A stretch of DNA of 64,000 bases from DASUNQ01 sp044866775. GTDB lineage: Bacteria > Acidobacteriota > Thermoanaerobaculia > Multivoradales > UBA5704. The translations under genes and the position numbers were made by a program. Under the pieces are notes generated by a model, which saw only the letters and a program-made list of their open reading frames with translations, did no database searches and was not told the origin of the DNA. Each line of letters opens with the position of its first letter. Position 1 is the stretch's first letter. Shown one piece after another: positions 49,233 to 57,434 of this stretch. The DNA lies in assembly GCA_044866775.1 (NCBI GenBank), contig JBIOUG010000097.1, forward strand, positions 1 to 64,000, read 5' to 3'.

Positions 49233-51848
49233 ATGATCCCCCTACGTTCAAGGTTCCGGAGAGGACTCGGCATGGCGCTGCTGTGGACGGCGCTGGCGGC
49301 GAGCGCCGCCGTGGCGGCCCGCCCGCGCGCGGCCGTGGGACCGGGCAGCGGCCCCAAGTGCCTGCCGACCTGCAGCGCCGCCGACGGCCGCTTCCTCACC
49401 ATCGCCGGCCAGAACTTCGTCACCCTCTCGGACACCGTGTTCACGCTCAAGATCGGGGTGCCGGCGGGCGCCGCCACCTTCAGCGTCGGCTTCTTCGACG
49501 GCGAAAGCGGCGGCCTCAGCCTCGGGGGCTCGCACTGGGACAACGGCGTGCTGGCGGAGTACCACTACCGCCTGTCCTCGGACCCCGACAACGACGGCGT
49601 CCCCGACGCGCCGGTCGACCTGGTGCCGGGATTCCCGGCGGTCAGCTCGTTCGGCATGCCCGACAACGACTGGATCGACTTCACCGTCGCCACCACCCCC
49701 GGGGCCCAGGCGCCGAGCGGCAACTACTTCTACGTCCTCGAGATCGAGCTGCTGAACCCGCTGCTGACGACGCTCAACGCCTTCAAGGTGCGCACCGACG
49801 CCGTGGTCTCCGGTCTCGACGTCGAGCCGATCGCGCAGCCCTTCTCCTACATCGCCACCTGGACCGGGCTCGCCGACATCACCATCATCTATCCGGGCTT
49901 CCCCGCCACCTCACCGACCACCTACGACGGCGTCTTCAGCTTCTGGTTCGACGCCCCCCTGCCGCAGCCGGAGATGGCGGTCTGGGACGGCGACTTCGAC
50001 CGCGGCAAGTTCGACGGCACGCAGCAGGACACCGACGACGCGGACACTCCGGGCGCTCCTTTCCTGCCGACCTGGGCGACGCCGGACGCCGTGTCCGAAG
50101 CCATCGCCGTCGGCGGCATCGGGTCGACCGGCGCGCCGCCGGACGACCGCAGCAGCGCCGGCACGGGGATCTATTTGGTGCGTCCCCCCTCGGTGCGTTA
50201 CGAGCTGATCCACGACCTCACCGGCGCCACCTACCTCAACGACAACCCCTCCGGCAACCAGGAGTGGGAGCAGTTCAAGCTCTCGACCGCTCCGTTCGAC
50301 GGCTCGGTCATGGATTACAGCGTCGCCGACATCCCGGCCGGCCTCTGGGAGCTGCGGGCGCAGGGCGTGGACATGCAGAACCTGAACGCCCTGCTCCTCC
50401 CCTTCCCGGTGCTCTGCGTCGACGAGCAGGGCGATCCGTGCCAGACGTTGCGCACGCTGCGCCTCGGCGACACCGTCTTCTCCGATCCCGACGGCGACGG
50501 CCTGCAGGACGCAGGCGAGCCGGGCATCCCGGGCGTCACCGTCGAGCTGCTCGACGCGGCCGGGGCCTTCGTCGCCAGCACGACGACCGATGCCGCCGGC
50601 CATTACGACTTCCAGGTGGAAGCGGGGACCTACACGGTGCGGGTGGCGGCGTCCAACTTCGCGCCCGGCGGCCGCCTCGCCGGCGCCGCTTCGACGACCG
50701 GCGGCGAGGAGCTTAGCCGCACGCTCGGCGACGCCATCGACCTCACCTACGACTTCGGCTACCGCGGCAGCGGCGCGATCGGCGACTACGTCTGGTTCGA
50801 CGGCGACGGCGACGGCATCAACGACGAGCCGCCGACCGCCGGTCTGGGCGGCGTCGTGCTGCGGCTCACCGAGGCCGGCCTCGACGGCGTCTTCGGCACC
50901 GGCGACGACATCGCGCTCGGCACGCAGACGACGGCCGCCAGCGGCATCTATCCCCTCTTCACCGACCTCCTCGCCGGCCTCTACCGGGTGGACGTCGACG
51001 AGGCGACGCTGCCGGCCGGCGTCATGCTGACCACCGCCAACGAGCCGCTCGCCGTCACCCTGGCCGGCGGCGAGAGCTTCCTCGACGCCGACTTCGGCTA
51101 CGGCGGCGAGGCCGGGGGCGCGAGCGGGGGCTTGGGCGACCGGGTGTGGCGCGACACCGACGGCGACGGCGTCCTCGACGCCTTCGAGGTCGGCATCGAC
51201 GGCGTGCGCGTCGAGCTCGCGGGCGACCTCGACGGCGACGGCATCGCCGAGCTGACGCGCTTCGACATCACCGAGACGATGGCCGCCGTCGCCGGTCTCT
51301 ACGGCTTCTCCGACCTGCCCGCCGGCGTCTACACCGTCACCGTCGTGCCCTCGACCCTGCCGGCCGGCCACGTCCAGACCTTCGACCTCGACGGACTCGC
51401 CACCCCGCACACCGCCCGCGTCACGCTAGAGGGTGACGAGACCCGGCTGGACGTCGACTTCGGCTACCGCCCGCTGACGGCCCCGGGCGCCGGCACCCCC
51501 GGCTTCTGGAAGAACCACCCCGAGGCCTGGCCGGTCGAGACGATCACCATCGGCGGCGTCACCTACACCAAGGCGCAGGCGATCTGGTGGCTCGGGCAGG
51601 ACGACAGCCACGACAAGACGATCACCCTCTTCCGCGCGCTGGTGGCGGCCAAGCTGAACGTGGCGATCGGCAACCCGGTCTCCTGCATCCAGACGGCGCT
51701 CGCCGCCGCCGACCAGTGGATGGCGACCTACGGCCCGGTGGGGAGCGGCGTGCGCGGGTCGAGCGTCGCCTGGAAGCTGGGCGAGCCGCTCTACCTGCGG
51801 CTCGACGCCTACAACAACGGGCGGCTGTGCGCGCCGCCGCGCAGCTAG
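49233..51848 (+). CDS. Large secreted protein with three SdrD-B-type calcium-binding domains
   Basis: Protein of 871 residues starting at ATG 49233 (ribosome site GAGAGGAGAG). A signal peptide ends near SAAVAARPRA. Residues ~45-400 are a beta-rich region with no recognised family. Three SdrD_B/CnaB-like repeats follow, starting at ~410 (LGDTVFSDPDGDGLQDAGEPG), ~518 (IGDYVWFDGDGDGINDEPPT) and ~636 (LGDRVWRDTDGDGVLDAFEVG); each carries a DxDxDG calcium loop and ends in DFGY. After the last repeat comes TPGFWKNHPEAWP, a motif found in many secreted bacterial proteins. Probably a surface or matrix protein. The subtilase gene follows after 15 nt. Confidence 0.85.
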   Translation: MIPLRSRFRRGLGMALLWTALAASAAVAARPRAAVGPGSGPKCLPTCSAADGRFLTIAGQNFVTLSDTVFTLKIGVPAGAATFSVGFFDGESGGLSLGGSHWDNGVLAEYHYRLSSDPDNDGVPDAPVDLVPGFPAVSSFGMPDNDWIDFTVATTPGAQAPSGNYFYVLEIELLNPLLTTLNAFKVRTDAVVSGLDVEPIAQPFSYIATWTGLADITIIYPGFPATSPTTYDGVFSFWFDAPLPQPEMAVWDGDFDRGKFDGTQQDTDDADTPGAPFLPTWATPDAVSEAIAVGGIGSTGAPPDDRSSAGTGIYLVRPPSVRYELIHDLTGATYLNDNPSGNQEWEQFKLSTAPFDGSVMDYSVADIPAGLWELRAQGVDMQNLNALLLPFPVLCVDEQGDPCQTLRTLRLGDTVFSDPDGDGLQDAGEPGIPGVTVELLDAAGAFVASTTTDAAGHYDFQVEAGTYTVRVAASNFAPGGRLAGAASTTGGEELSRTLGDAIDLTYDFGYRGSGAIGDYVWFDGDGDGINDEPPTAGLGGVVLRLTEAGLDGVFGTGDDIALGTQTTAASGIYPLFTDLLAGLYRVDVDEATLPAGVMLTTANEPLAVTLAGGESFLDADFGYGGEAGGASGGLGDRVWRDTDGDGVLDAFEVGIDGVRVELAGDLDGDGIAELTRFDITETMAAVAGLYGFSDLPAGVYTVTVVPSTLPAGHVQTFDLDGLATPHTARVTLEGDETRLDVDFGYRPLTAPGAGTPGFWKNHPEAWPVETITIGGVTYTKAQAIWWLGQDDSHDKTITLFRALVAAKLNVAIGNPVSCIQTALAAADQWMATYGPVGSGVRGSSVAWKLGEPLYLRLDAYNNGRLCAPPRS

Positions 51849-51863
51849 GCGAAAGGAGGCGAC

Positions 51864-53399
51864 GTGCGCAGCCGGCCCTTCATCTGTGTGACCTTGCCCG
51901 TGGCGCTCTCCGTCTCGGTGCTGAGCGCCGCCGCCCGCCCGACACTGGCACAGGAGCACGTGCCGGGGCAGCTTCTCGTCCGCTTCGCCAACGGCACCTC
52001 GGCGCTCGGCAAGCTCCTCACCCACACCCGCTGCGGCGGCACGGCCGTCGACCTCCTCGACCTGATCGGAGTCGAGGTGGTGCAGGTCGTGCCGCTCCTC
52101 GAGGAGACGGCCGCCTCCTGCTACGGCGGTGACCCGTCCGTCGACTACGCCGAGCTCGACTACCTGGCGTCGGGCGACGCCACGCCCAACGACCCGTACT
52201 ACGCCAGCCAGCAGTACGGCCCGCAGAAGGTCCAGGCGCCGGCGGCCTGGGACATCACGACCGGCGACACCAACGTGCTGGCCGCCGTGCTCGACAGCGG
52301 CGCCGACTTCGCCCACCCCGACCTTGCGGGCAAGCTCGTCTTGGGCTGGGACTACGTCAACAACGACTCCGACCCCAGCGACGACCACGGGCACGGCACG
52401 CACGTCGCCGGCATCCTCGGCGCCGCCACCAACAACCAGCAGGGCGTGGCGGGGATCGCCTGGCAGGTGCGCGTGCTGGCGGTCAAGGTACTCGACAAGA
52501 ACAACAAGGGGAGCTACAGCAACATCGCCAAGGGCATCCTCTACGCCGCCGACCAGGGCGCGCGCGTCATCAACCTGAGCCTCGGCGGCACCAGCGCCTC
52601 CTCGACGCTCCTCGACGCCGTCGAGTACGGCTGGGGAAAGGGCGCGCTGCTGGTGGCGGCGGCCGGCAACGGGGCGACGAGCGCTCCTTACTACCCGGCC
52701 GCCTACGCGCACGTCGTGGCGGTCGCCGCGACCGACGCCGCCGACGGCCGCTGGAGCCTCTCGAACTACGGCGACTGGGTGGCGCTCGCGGCGCCGGGCG
52801 ACACGGTCTACAGCACCAACTGGAAGAGCGGCGTCTCGGGGTACCTGGCGCGCAGCGGCACCTCGCAGGCGGCCCCGCACGTCAGCGGCGTGGCGGCGCT
52901 GCTCCTGGCGCAGAACGGCGGCCGCACCAACGCCGAGCTGCGGACGCTGCTCGAGTCGACCGCCGACGACCTCGGCGCCGCCGGCCGCGATGTCTACTTC
53001 GGCTATGGACGGGTGAACGCCGCCCGCGCCCTCGGCGGCTCGCTCCCTCCACCCGGCCAATCGCCGGCGCACATCGGCGACCTCGACGGCAGCGGCGCCG
53101 CCGGCGCCAAGAACTGGAAGGCGACGGTGACGGTCGGCGGCCACGACGGCGGCCACGGCGCTCTCGCCGGGGCGACGGTCTCCGGCGCCTGGGGGGGCGG
53201 CACCTCGGGCACCGCCTCGTGCACGACGGACGCGGCTGGCAGCTGCAGCGTCACCAGCCGCACGATCCAGAACAGCAAGTCCTCGGCGACCTTCACCGTG
53301 ACGAACGTCAGCCACCCCACGAAGACCTACCAGCCGGCCGGCAATCACGACGCCGATGGCGACAGCAACGGCACGCAGATCACCGTCGTCCGTCCCTGA
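51864..53399 (+). CDS. Secreted subtilisin-like serine protease (S8)
   Basis: Protein of 511 residues starting at GTG 51864 with an ideal AAAGGAGG ribosome site. The signal peptide (PFICVTLPVALSVSVLSAAARPTLAQ) is followed by an inhibitor-like propeptide (VPGQLLVRFANGTSALGKLL..). The full catalytic set is present: Asp in AVLDSGADFAHPD (~143), His in DDHGHGTHVAG (~175), oxyanion Asn in VAAAGNG (~269) and Ser in SGTSQAAPHVSG (~332). A C-terminal beta domain (~390-511; KATVTVGGHDGGHGALAGATVSGAWGGG) with one Cys pair resembles a P- or FN3-like module. It is exported and co-oriented with the SdrD-B gene; its end overlaps the lasso B1 gene by 44 nt. Confidence 0.93.
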   Translation: MRSRPFICVTLPVALSVSVLSAAARPTLAQEHVPGQLLVRFANGTSALGKLLTHTRCGGTAVDLLDLIGVEVVQVVPLLEETAASCYGGDPSVDYAELDYLASGDATPNDPYYASQQYGPQKVQAPAAWDITTGDTNVLAAVLDSGADFAHPDLAGKLVLGWDYVNNDSDPSDDHGHGTHVAGILGAATNNQQGVAGIAWQVRVLAVKVLDKNNKGSYSNIAKGILYAADQGARVINLSLGGTSASSTLLDAVEYGWGKGALLVAAAGNGATSAPYYPAAYAHVVAVAATDAADGRWSLSNYGDWVALAAPGDTVYSTNWKSGVSGYLARSGTSQAAPHVSGVAALLLAQNGGRTNAELRTLLESTADDLGAAGRDVYFGYGRVNAARALGGSLPPPGQSPAHIGDLDGSGAAGAKNWKATVTVGGHDGGHGALAGATVSGAWGGGTSGTASCTTDAAGSCSVTSRTIQNSKSSATFTVTNVSHPTKTYQPAGNHDADGDSNGTQITVVRP

Positions 53400-53724
53400 A
53401 TCCGGGGGCGCCGCCGCAGGCATTCCGTCGCTCGCGGCGCGGGTGCGGGTGCCGGAGTCGGTGCTGTTCTGCGACCTCGACGGCGAGGCGGTGCTCCTCG
53501 AGTCGACGAGCGGACGCTACTTCGGCCTCGACGAGGTGGGGACGCGGATCTGGTCGCTGCTCGCCGCCGACGGCCGGGTCGGAACCGCCTTCGAGGCGCT
53601 GCTCGCCGAGTACGAAGTCGAGGCCGACCACCTGCGGCGCGAGCTCCTCGCTTTCGTCGCCACCCTGGCGGCACGGCGGCTGCTGGCGCTCGAGGCGGTA
53701 GGAGTGGCGGAGGAAAGGGCCTGA
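53356..53724 (+). CDS. PqqD-like RiPP recognition element protein (lasso B1-like)
   Basis: Protein of 122 residues. After a ~30-residue lead it shows the PqqD/lasso-B1 fold: VLFCDLDGEAVLLESTSGRYFGLDEVGTRIWSLLAADGRVGTAFEALLAEYEVEADHLRRELLAFVATLAARRLL, with the beta-strand pair, the helix containing W, and the C-terminal helices that clamp the precursor leader peptide. In lasso clusters this protein binds the leader and delivers the precursor to the protease and cyclase. The cyclase gene begins 5 nt downstream. ATG 53356 overlaps the protease gene end; shorter starts (GTG 53443, GTG 53449) would begin just before the conserved domain. Confidence 0.85.
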   Translation: MATATARRSPSSVPESGGAAAGIPSLAARVRVPESVLFCDLDGEAVLLESTSGRYFGLDEVGTRIWSLLAADGRVGTAFEALLAEYEVEADHLRRELLAFVATLAARRLLALEAVGVAEERA

Positions 53725-53729
53725 GCGCC

Positions 53730-55541
53730 GTGCGCGGCAGCGTCGACTTCGCGCGCGCGACGACGGGCGCCGGAGAGCTCGCGGCGACCCTCGCCGGCGC
53801 AGTGCGCGGCGGACCGGACGACGGCGTCTGGCTGGCCGCGGACGCCCGGCTCGACAACCGCCCGGAGCTCCTCGCCACGCTCGGCCTCGCCGCCGCTGCG
53901 GACGACTCCCCGACCGACGCCGAGTTGATCCTCGCCGCCTGGCTGCGCTGGGGCGAAGGGACTCCCGAGCGCCTGCTCGGCGACTTCGCGTTCGCCGTCT
54001 GGGAGGCGCGGGCGCGGCGCCTGGTCTGCGTCCGCGACGGGCTGGGGATCAAGCCCCTGCACTACGCCCGCCCGGGATCGCTTCTCGTCGTCGCTGCGAC
54101 GGCCGAACAGGTGCTGGAGCATCCGGCGGTGCCGTGCCGGCTCGACGAGACGGCGGTCGCGCGCTACCTCGGCTCGCCCACCGACGACCCGGAGCGCAGC
54201 TTCTTCGCCGATGTTCACCCGCTGCCGCCCGGCTCGCTCCTCGTCGCCACCGCCGGCGGCTGCGTCGTGCGGCGCTGGTGGGAGCCGGCGCGCGCGGCGG
54301 GAACCGCCGCCCGGCCAGCGGGAGACGACGCCGAGGCGCTGCGCGAGCTGCTCGGCCGCGCCGTCGCGGACCGGCTGCGCGGCGCGGACGCCGCCGCCGG
54401 AATCTCGCTCTCCGGAGGCCTCGACTCGGGTTCGGTCGCAGCCCTCGCCCGCCGCGCCCTCGCCGGTCGCTCCGGCGCTCCGGCGCTGGTCGCGAGCTCC
54501 TGTGTCTTCGCGCGGCTGAAGCGGTGCGACGAGCGCGGCTACCTGCGGGCGCTCGCCGCCGAGCTCGATCTCGAGCTCGAAGAGGTGGCGGCCGAGCGCC
54601 GCTGGTTCCTCGGTCATCCGCAGGCGCTGCGCCCTGCGCTCGAGACTCCCTTTCAGGGCTGGGAGTGGGCCTTCGGCGAGCTCCTCGGCCGGCTCGCGCG
54701 GCGCGGAGTGCGCGTGCTCTTGACGGGCCAGGCCGGCGACGAGCTCCTGGGCGGCAGCCGGCTCGTCTATGCCGACCGGCTGCTGCGCGGCGACCTCACC
54801 GCAGTCCGGGAGATCGCGCGCTATGCCGCCGCGCACCCCGGCATGCGGCGGCGCATTCTCTATCTCTATTTCGGCCAGCCGCTCCTGCCGCGATGGGCCG
54901 ACGGCACCCTCCGCAGGCTGCGCGGGTTGCCCACCGACGCTCTTCCTTCCTGGATCTCTCCCGCCTTCGCGCGCCGCACCGGGCTCGCCGAGCGGGCGCG
55001 GCGCCGGCCGGCGCCGGGACGGATGGCGCGCGCGGCGATCTACGCCAGCACGGTCGGCGATCCCGCCTACCGGCGCGCGGTTGGCTGGTACGACCGGGTC
55101 GCGGCGCCGTACGGCATCGAGGTGCGCCACCCGTTTCTCGACCGCCGGCTGGTCGAGTTCGTGCTGGCGCTTCCACCCGACCGACTGTTCCGCGCCGGTG
55201 GCTGGAAGCCGCTGCTGCGCGAGGCGATGGCGGGAATCCTTCCGGAGATCGTCCGCCGGCGCCCGGACAAGGCCTCCTTCAGCAGCTTCGTCGATCTCGC
55301 GCTGCGGGAGCGCGAGGCGGCGCGCGTCGAGGCTCTGCTGACCGATCCCTTGGTGGTCGAGCTCGGGTTCGTGGAGGGCGAGCGGCTGCAGGCCTCCTAT
55401 CGCCGTTACCGTGACGGCGCGCTCGCGGAGGAGCACCTGATGCTGTGGTACGTCGTGACGCTCGAGATCTGGCTGCGGCACCACAGTGCGAGGCTCGGGC
55501 TCGCCGGCACCGGCCGGCAGGCGCTGCGGCCGGCGGCCTGA
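53730..55541 (+). CDS. Lasso peptide cyclase-like asparagine synthetase homologue (C protein)
   Basis: Protein of 603 residues. It resembles glutamine-dependent asparagine synthetases, but the N-terminal nucleophile Cys2 is absent (MRGSVDF), so it cannot release ammonia from glutamine. The N-terminal domain otherwise keeps LAADARLDNRPELLATLG and LLGDFAFAVWEARARRLVCVRDGLGIKPLHYA. The ATP-pyrophosphatase loop SLSGGLDSGSVAAL (~227-240) and LLTGQAGDELLGGSRLVYAD (~330) are intact, with IEVRHPFLDRRLVEFVLALP and RRPDKASFSSFV downstream. Lasso C proteins adenylate an Asp/Glu side chain so that the core N-terminus closes the macrolactam ring. Starts at GTG 53730; the precursor gene follows 17 nt after the stop. 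Confidence 0.88.
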   Translation: MRGSVDFARATTGAGELAATLAGAVRGGPDDGVWLAADARLDNRPELLATLGLAAAADDSPTDAELILAAWLRWGEGTPERLLGDFAFAVWEARARRLVCVRDGLGIKPLHYARPGSLLVVAATAEQVLEHPAVPCRLDETAVARYLGSPTDDPERSFFADVHPLPPGSLLVATAGGCVVRRWWEPARAAGTAARPAGDDAEALRELLGRAVADRLRGADAAAGISLSGGLDSGSVAALARRALAGRSGAPALVASSCVFARLKRCDERGYLRALAAELDLELEEVAAERRWFLGHPQALRPALETPFQGWEWAFGELLGRLARRGVRVLLTGQAGDELLGGSRLVYADRLLRGDLTAVREIARYAAAHPGMRRRILYLYFGQPLLPRWADGTLRRLRGLPTDALPSWISPAFARRTGLAERARRRPAPGRMARAAIYASTVGDPAYRRAVGWYDRVAAPYGIEVRHPFLDRRLVEFVLALPPDRLFRAGGWKPLLREAMAGILPEIVRRRPDKASFSSFVDLALREREAARVEALLTDPLVVELGFVEGERLQASYRRYRDGALAEEHLMLWYVVTLEIWLRHHSARLGLAGTGRQALRPAA

Positions 55542-55558
55542 GCGAGCGAGGACGAGCC

Positions 55559-55759
55559 GTGGCGAGAGCGAACGACCGGTCCCGTGAGCGCGCAGGCGAG
55601 CGGCGGCACGCCCCGGCGCCAGTCCCACCGGCAGGCCAGCGCCGTAAGCCCTGGCGCCGGCCGGAGCTCCTCGAATGGGGCTCTCTCGGCGACCTGACCC
55701 ATGGTCCCCTGGCTCCGCCCGAGGACTTCCCCAACCCCGGCGGCTCGCAGCCGGTCTAG
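55559..55759 (+). CDS. Candidate lasso peptide precursor (A)
   Basis: Small gene of 66 codons, GTG 55559, with ribosome site GAGGA 6 nt upstream. The leader is basic and Pro-rich and ends KPWRRPELLEWGSLGDLTH. It fits the lasso leader pattern Y-x2-P-x-L-x3-G-x5-T, with W32 for Tyr, P35, L37, G41 and T47. Cleavage after H48 would put the conserved Thr at -2 and release the core GPLAPPEDFPNPGGSQPV. Gly1 could bond to Glu7 or Asp8, giving a 7- or 8-residue ring containing three prolines and leaving a 10-11-residue tail. It lies directly after the cyclase gene and before the kinase gene. Lasso status is predicted from motif and context, not shown. Confidence 0.8.
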   Translation: MARANDRSRERAGERRHAPAPVPPAGQRRKPWRRPELLEWGSLGDLTHGPLAPPEDFPNPGGSQPV

Positions 55760-55775
55760 CGAGGCGCGTTCCGGC

Positions 55776-56807
55776 GTGCGTACCTGGCGTCTCTTCGACC
55801 TCAGCCTCGCGAGCGACTTTCCGTTCGCCAGCGCGCTCGCCGCGCCCGGCGCGAAGGCGCTGGCCCCGGGCTCGGACCGCGGTCGCCCCGACCTGACCTT
55901 CTCCCACACCGGCGGCTCCCCTGCCGCGGGCGACCTCGCCGGCCGCGCGCCGCTCTACACGACGCCCTTCCGCGGCCGCGACGGCTCGCCGTACTGCCGC
56001 CTCTACCGCACGCCCGCCGGCGCGGCGCTGCGCTTCGCAGGCACCGACTTCCACCTCGGCGCCCGGGAGATCCGCGCCCGCGGCACGGCGCCTGCCGCGG
56101 AGGTCGAGGAGCAGCTCCTAGGGCCGGTGCTCGCCTTTTGGCTCGAGCAGCGGGGAATCGTCGCGCTCCACGCTTCGGCGGTGGCGCTGGACGGCGCCGC
56201 CGTCGCCTTCCTCGCCCCGAGCGGCGCCGGCAAGAGCTCGCTCGCCGCGGCGCTCGTCGCGACGGGAGGCGAGCTGGTGACCGACGACGTGCTCGCCGTC
56301 GACGAGCGCGGCGGCCGGCCGCACGCCCGCGCCGGCTACCCGCAGCTCCGCCTGGCGCCGAGCGCGGCGGCGCGCTGGGCCGGCGGCCGCGTGGCGGCGC
56401 CGCGGCGCGACGGCGACAAGTGCCGCGTGCCGGTCGGCGACGGCGGCTGGGGCGCCTTCTGCGGCGCGCCCGTGCCGCTCGCGCGCCTCGTGCTGCCGAG
56501 GCGCGGCGGCCCGGCGGCGGCGGTCGAGCTCGCGCCGCTCGGCCGGTGCGAGGCGCTGATCGAGCTGGTACGGCACTCGTACACCCCGCGACTGACGGAG
56601 GCGGCGGGGCTGCAGCCGGCGCGCTTGGCGCGGCTGGCGCGGCTCGTCGCGCAGGTGCCGGCGCGGCTGCTGGTCTATCCGTCCGGTTACGACCGCCTGC
56701 CCGAGGTCGTCGCGGCGCTGCGGCGCGAGCTCGCGGCGAGCGCGGCGGCGGCGGCGGACGGCGTGCTAGGATCGCCGCATCGCTTCAAGGCGGCACCACC
56801 GAGCTGA
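55776..56807 (+). CDS. HPr kinase/phosphorylase-like protein of the lasso cluster
   Basis: Protein of 343 residues. The C-terminal half has an HprK-like P-loop domain: GIVALHASAVALDGAAVAFLAPSGAGKSSLAAALV (Walker A ~146-154) and GGELVTDDVLAVDE (acidic HprK site, ~164-175). The N-terminal half (RTWRLFDLSLASDFPFA.., YCRLYRTPAGAALRFAGTDFHLGA) is typical of HprK homologues in RiPP clusters. Related kinases in some lasso clusters phosphorylate a core Ser; here Ser15 of the predicted core is a candidate target. GTG 55776 lies 16 nt after the precursor stop. Residues ~25-34 (PGAKALAPGS) resemble the translated R2 element. Confidence 0.83.
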   Translation: MRTWRLFDLSLASDFPFASALAAPGAKALAPGSDRGRPDLTFSHTGGSPAAGDLAGRAPLYTTPFRGRDGSPYCRLYRTPAGAALRFAGTDFHLGAREIRARGTAPAAEVEEQLLGPVLAFWLEQRGIVALHASAVALDGAAVAFLAPSGAGKSSLAAALVATGGELVTDDVLAVDERGGRPHARAGYPQLRLAPSAAARWAGGRVAAPRRDGDKCRVPVGDGGWGAFCGAPVPLARLVLPRRGGPAAAVELAPLGRCEALIELVRHSYTPRLTEAAGLQPARLARLARLVAQVPARLLVYPSGYDRLPEVVAALRRELAASAAAAADGVLGSPHRFKAAPPS

Positions 56808-56864
56808 ACGAGGGGGACGGCGCTCGCAGGGGGCGTGCTGTAGGCAAACCACAAGGAGGAGAGG

Positions 56865-57434
56865 ATGAAGCGTTGGCTGACGATTGCCGCCCTCACGGGG
56901 AGCCTCCTCGTGCTCGGCGGGCCCGCGATGGCACAGGTCGAGGAGTACGAGGGAGACAACCAGCACCGCATGGCGCTGGCGATCGGGGCGGGGCTGGTCG
57001 AGCCGGGCGAAGAGGTGGAGACCTATCTCATGGCAGCGCTGCGCATCCGCGTCGGCGGGCGGACCGACAACCAGCGCGGGCAGCGGCCCAACGAAGGGGT
57101 CGAGGCGCACCTCGAGCCGGAGATCGGCTATTGGGAGAACGACAAGGGGGCGAGCGACCTGCTGGCGGGGGTCAACCTGATCGGCGTCGTCCCCTTCGGC
57201 AACGTCGACAGCTTCTTCGGCGTCGGCGCCGGCCTGCACTTCGTCGACGGCGAGCTGCTCTCAACGCCGGACGAGGACAGCGCGACCAAGATCGGCGCCA
57301 ACTCGCAGTTCGGCATCGACGTCTATCTCTCCGACAGTTGGAGCCTCTTCGGCACCGGCCGCTTCGACCTGGTGCAGGACGCCCAGGACGACATCCAGGG
57401 GAAGATCTACCTCGGAGTGCGCGGGCGGTTCTAG
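56865..57434 (+). CDS. Small outer-membrane beta-barrel protein
   Basis: Protein of 189 residues starting at ATG 56865 with an extended AAGGAGGAGAGG ribosome site. A signal peptide (RWLTIAALTGSLLVLGGPAMAQ) precedes amphipathic strands (HRMALAIGAGLVEPG, YLMAALRIRVGG, VEAHLEPEIGYW, DSFFGVGAGLHFVDG, WSLFGTGRFDLVQ, QGKIYLGVRGRF), ending in the C-terminal Phe required for outer-membrane insertion. The predicted barrel has 8 strands (OmpA/OmpW size). It might export or bind the lasso product, but only proximity suggests that. Its stop codon shares the tetranucleotide CTAG with the convergent gene's stop. Confidence 0.75.
   Translation: MKRWLTIAALTGSLLVLGGPAMAQVEEYEGDNQHRMALAIGAGLVEPGEEVETYLMAALRIRVGGRTDNQRGQRPNEGVEAHLEPEIGYWENDKGASDLLAGVNLIGVVPFGNVDSFFGVGAGLHFVDGELLSTPDEDSATKIGANSQFGIDVYLSDSWSLFGTGRFDLVQDAQDDIQGKIYLGVRGRF

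Noticed and set aside
51864..53399. Subtilase as the lasso leader protease
   Set aside because: It carries a clear signal peptide and propeptide, so it is exported and would not act on a cytoplasmic precursor; known B2 proteins are transglutaminase-like.
49233..53399. PEP-CTERM/exosortase system
   Set aside because: The secreted proteins lack a C-terminal PEP motif with a membrane span and Arg tail, and no exosortase gene was seen in the polysaccharide locus.
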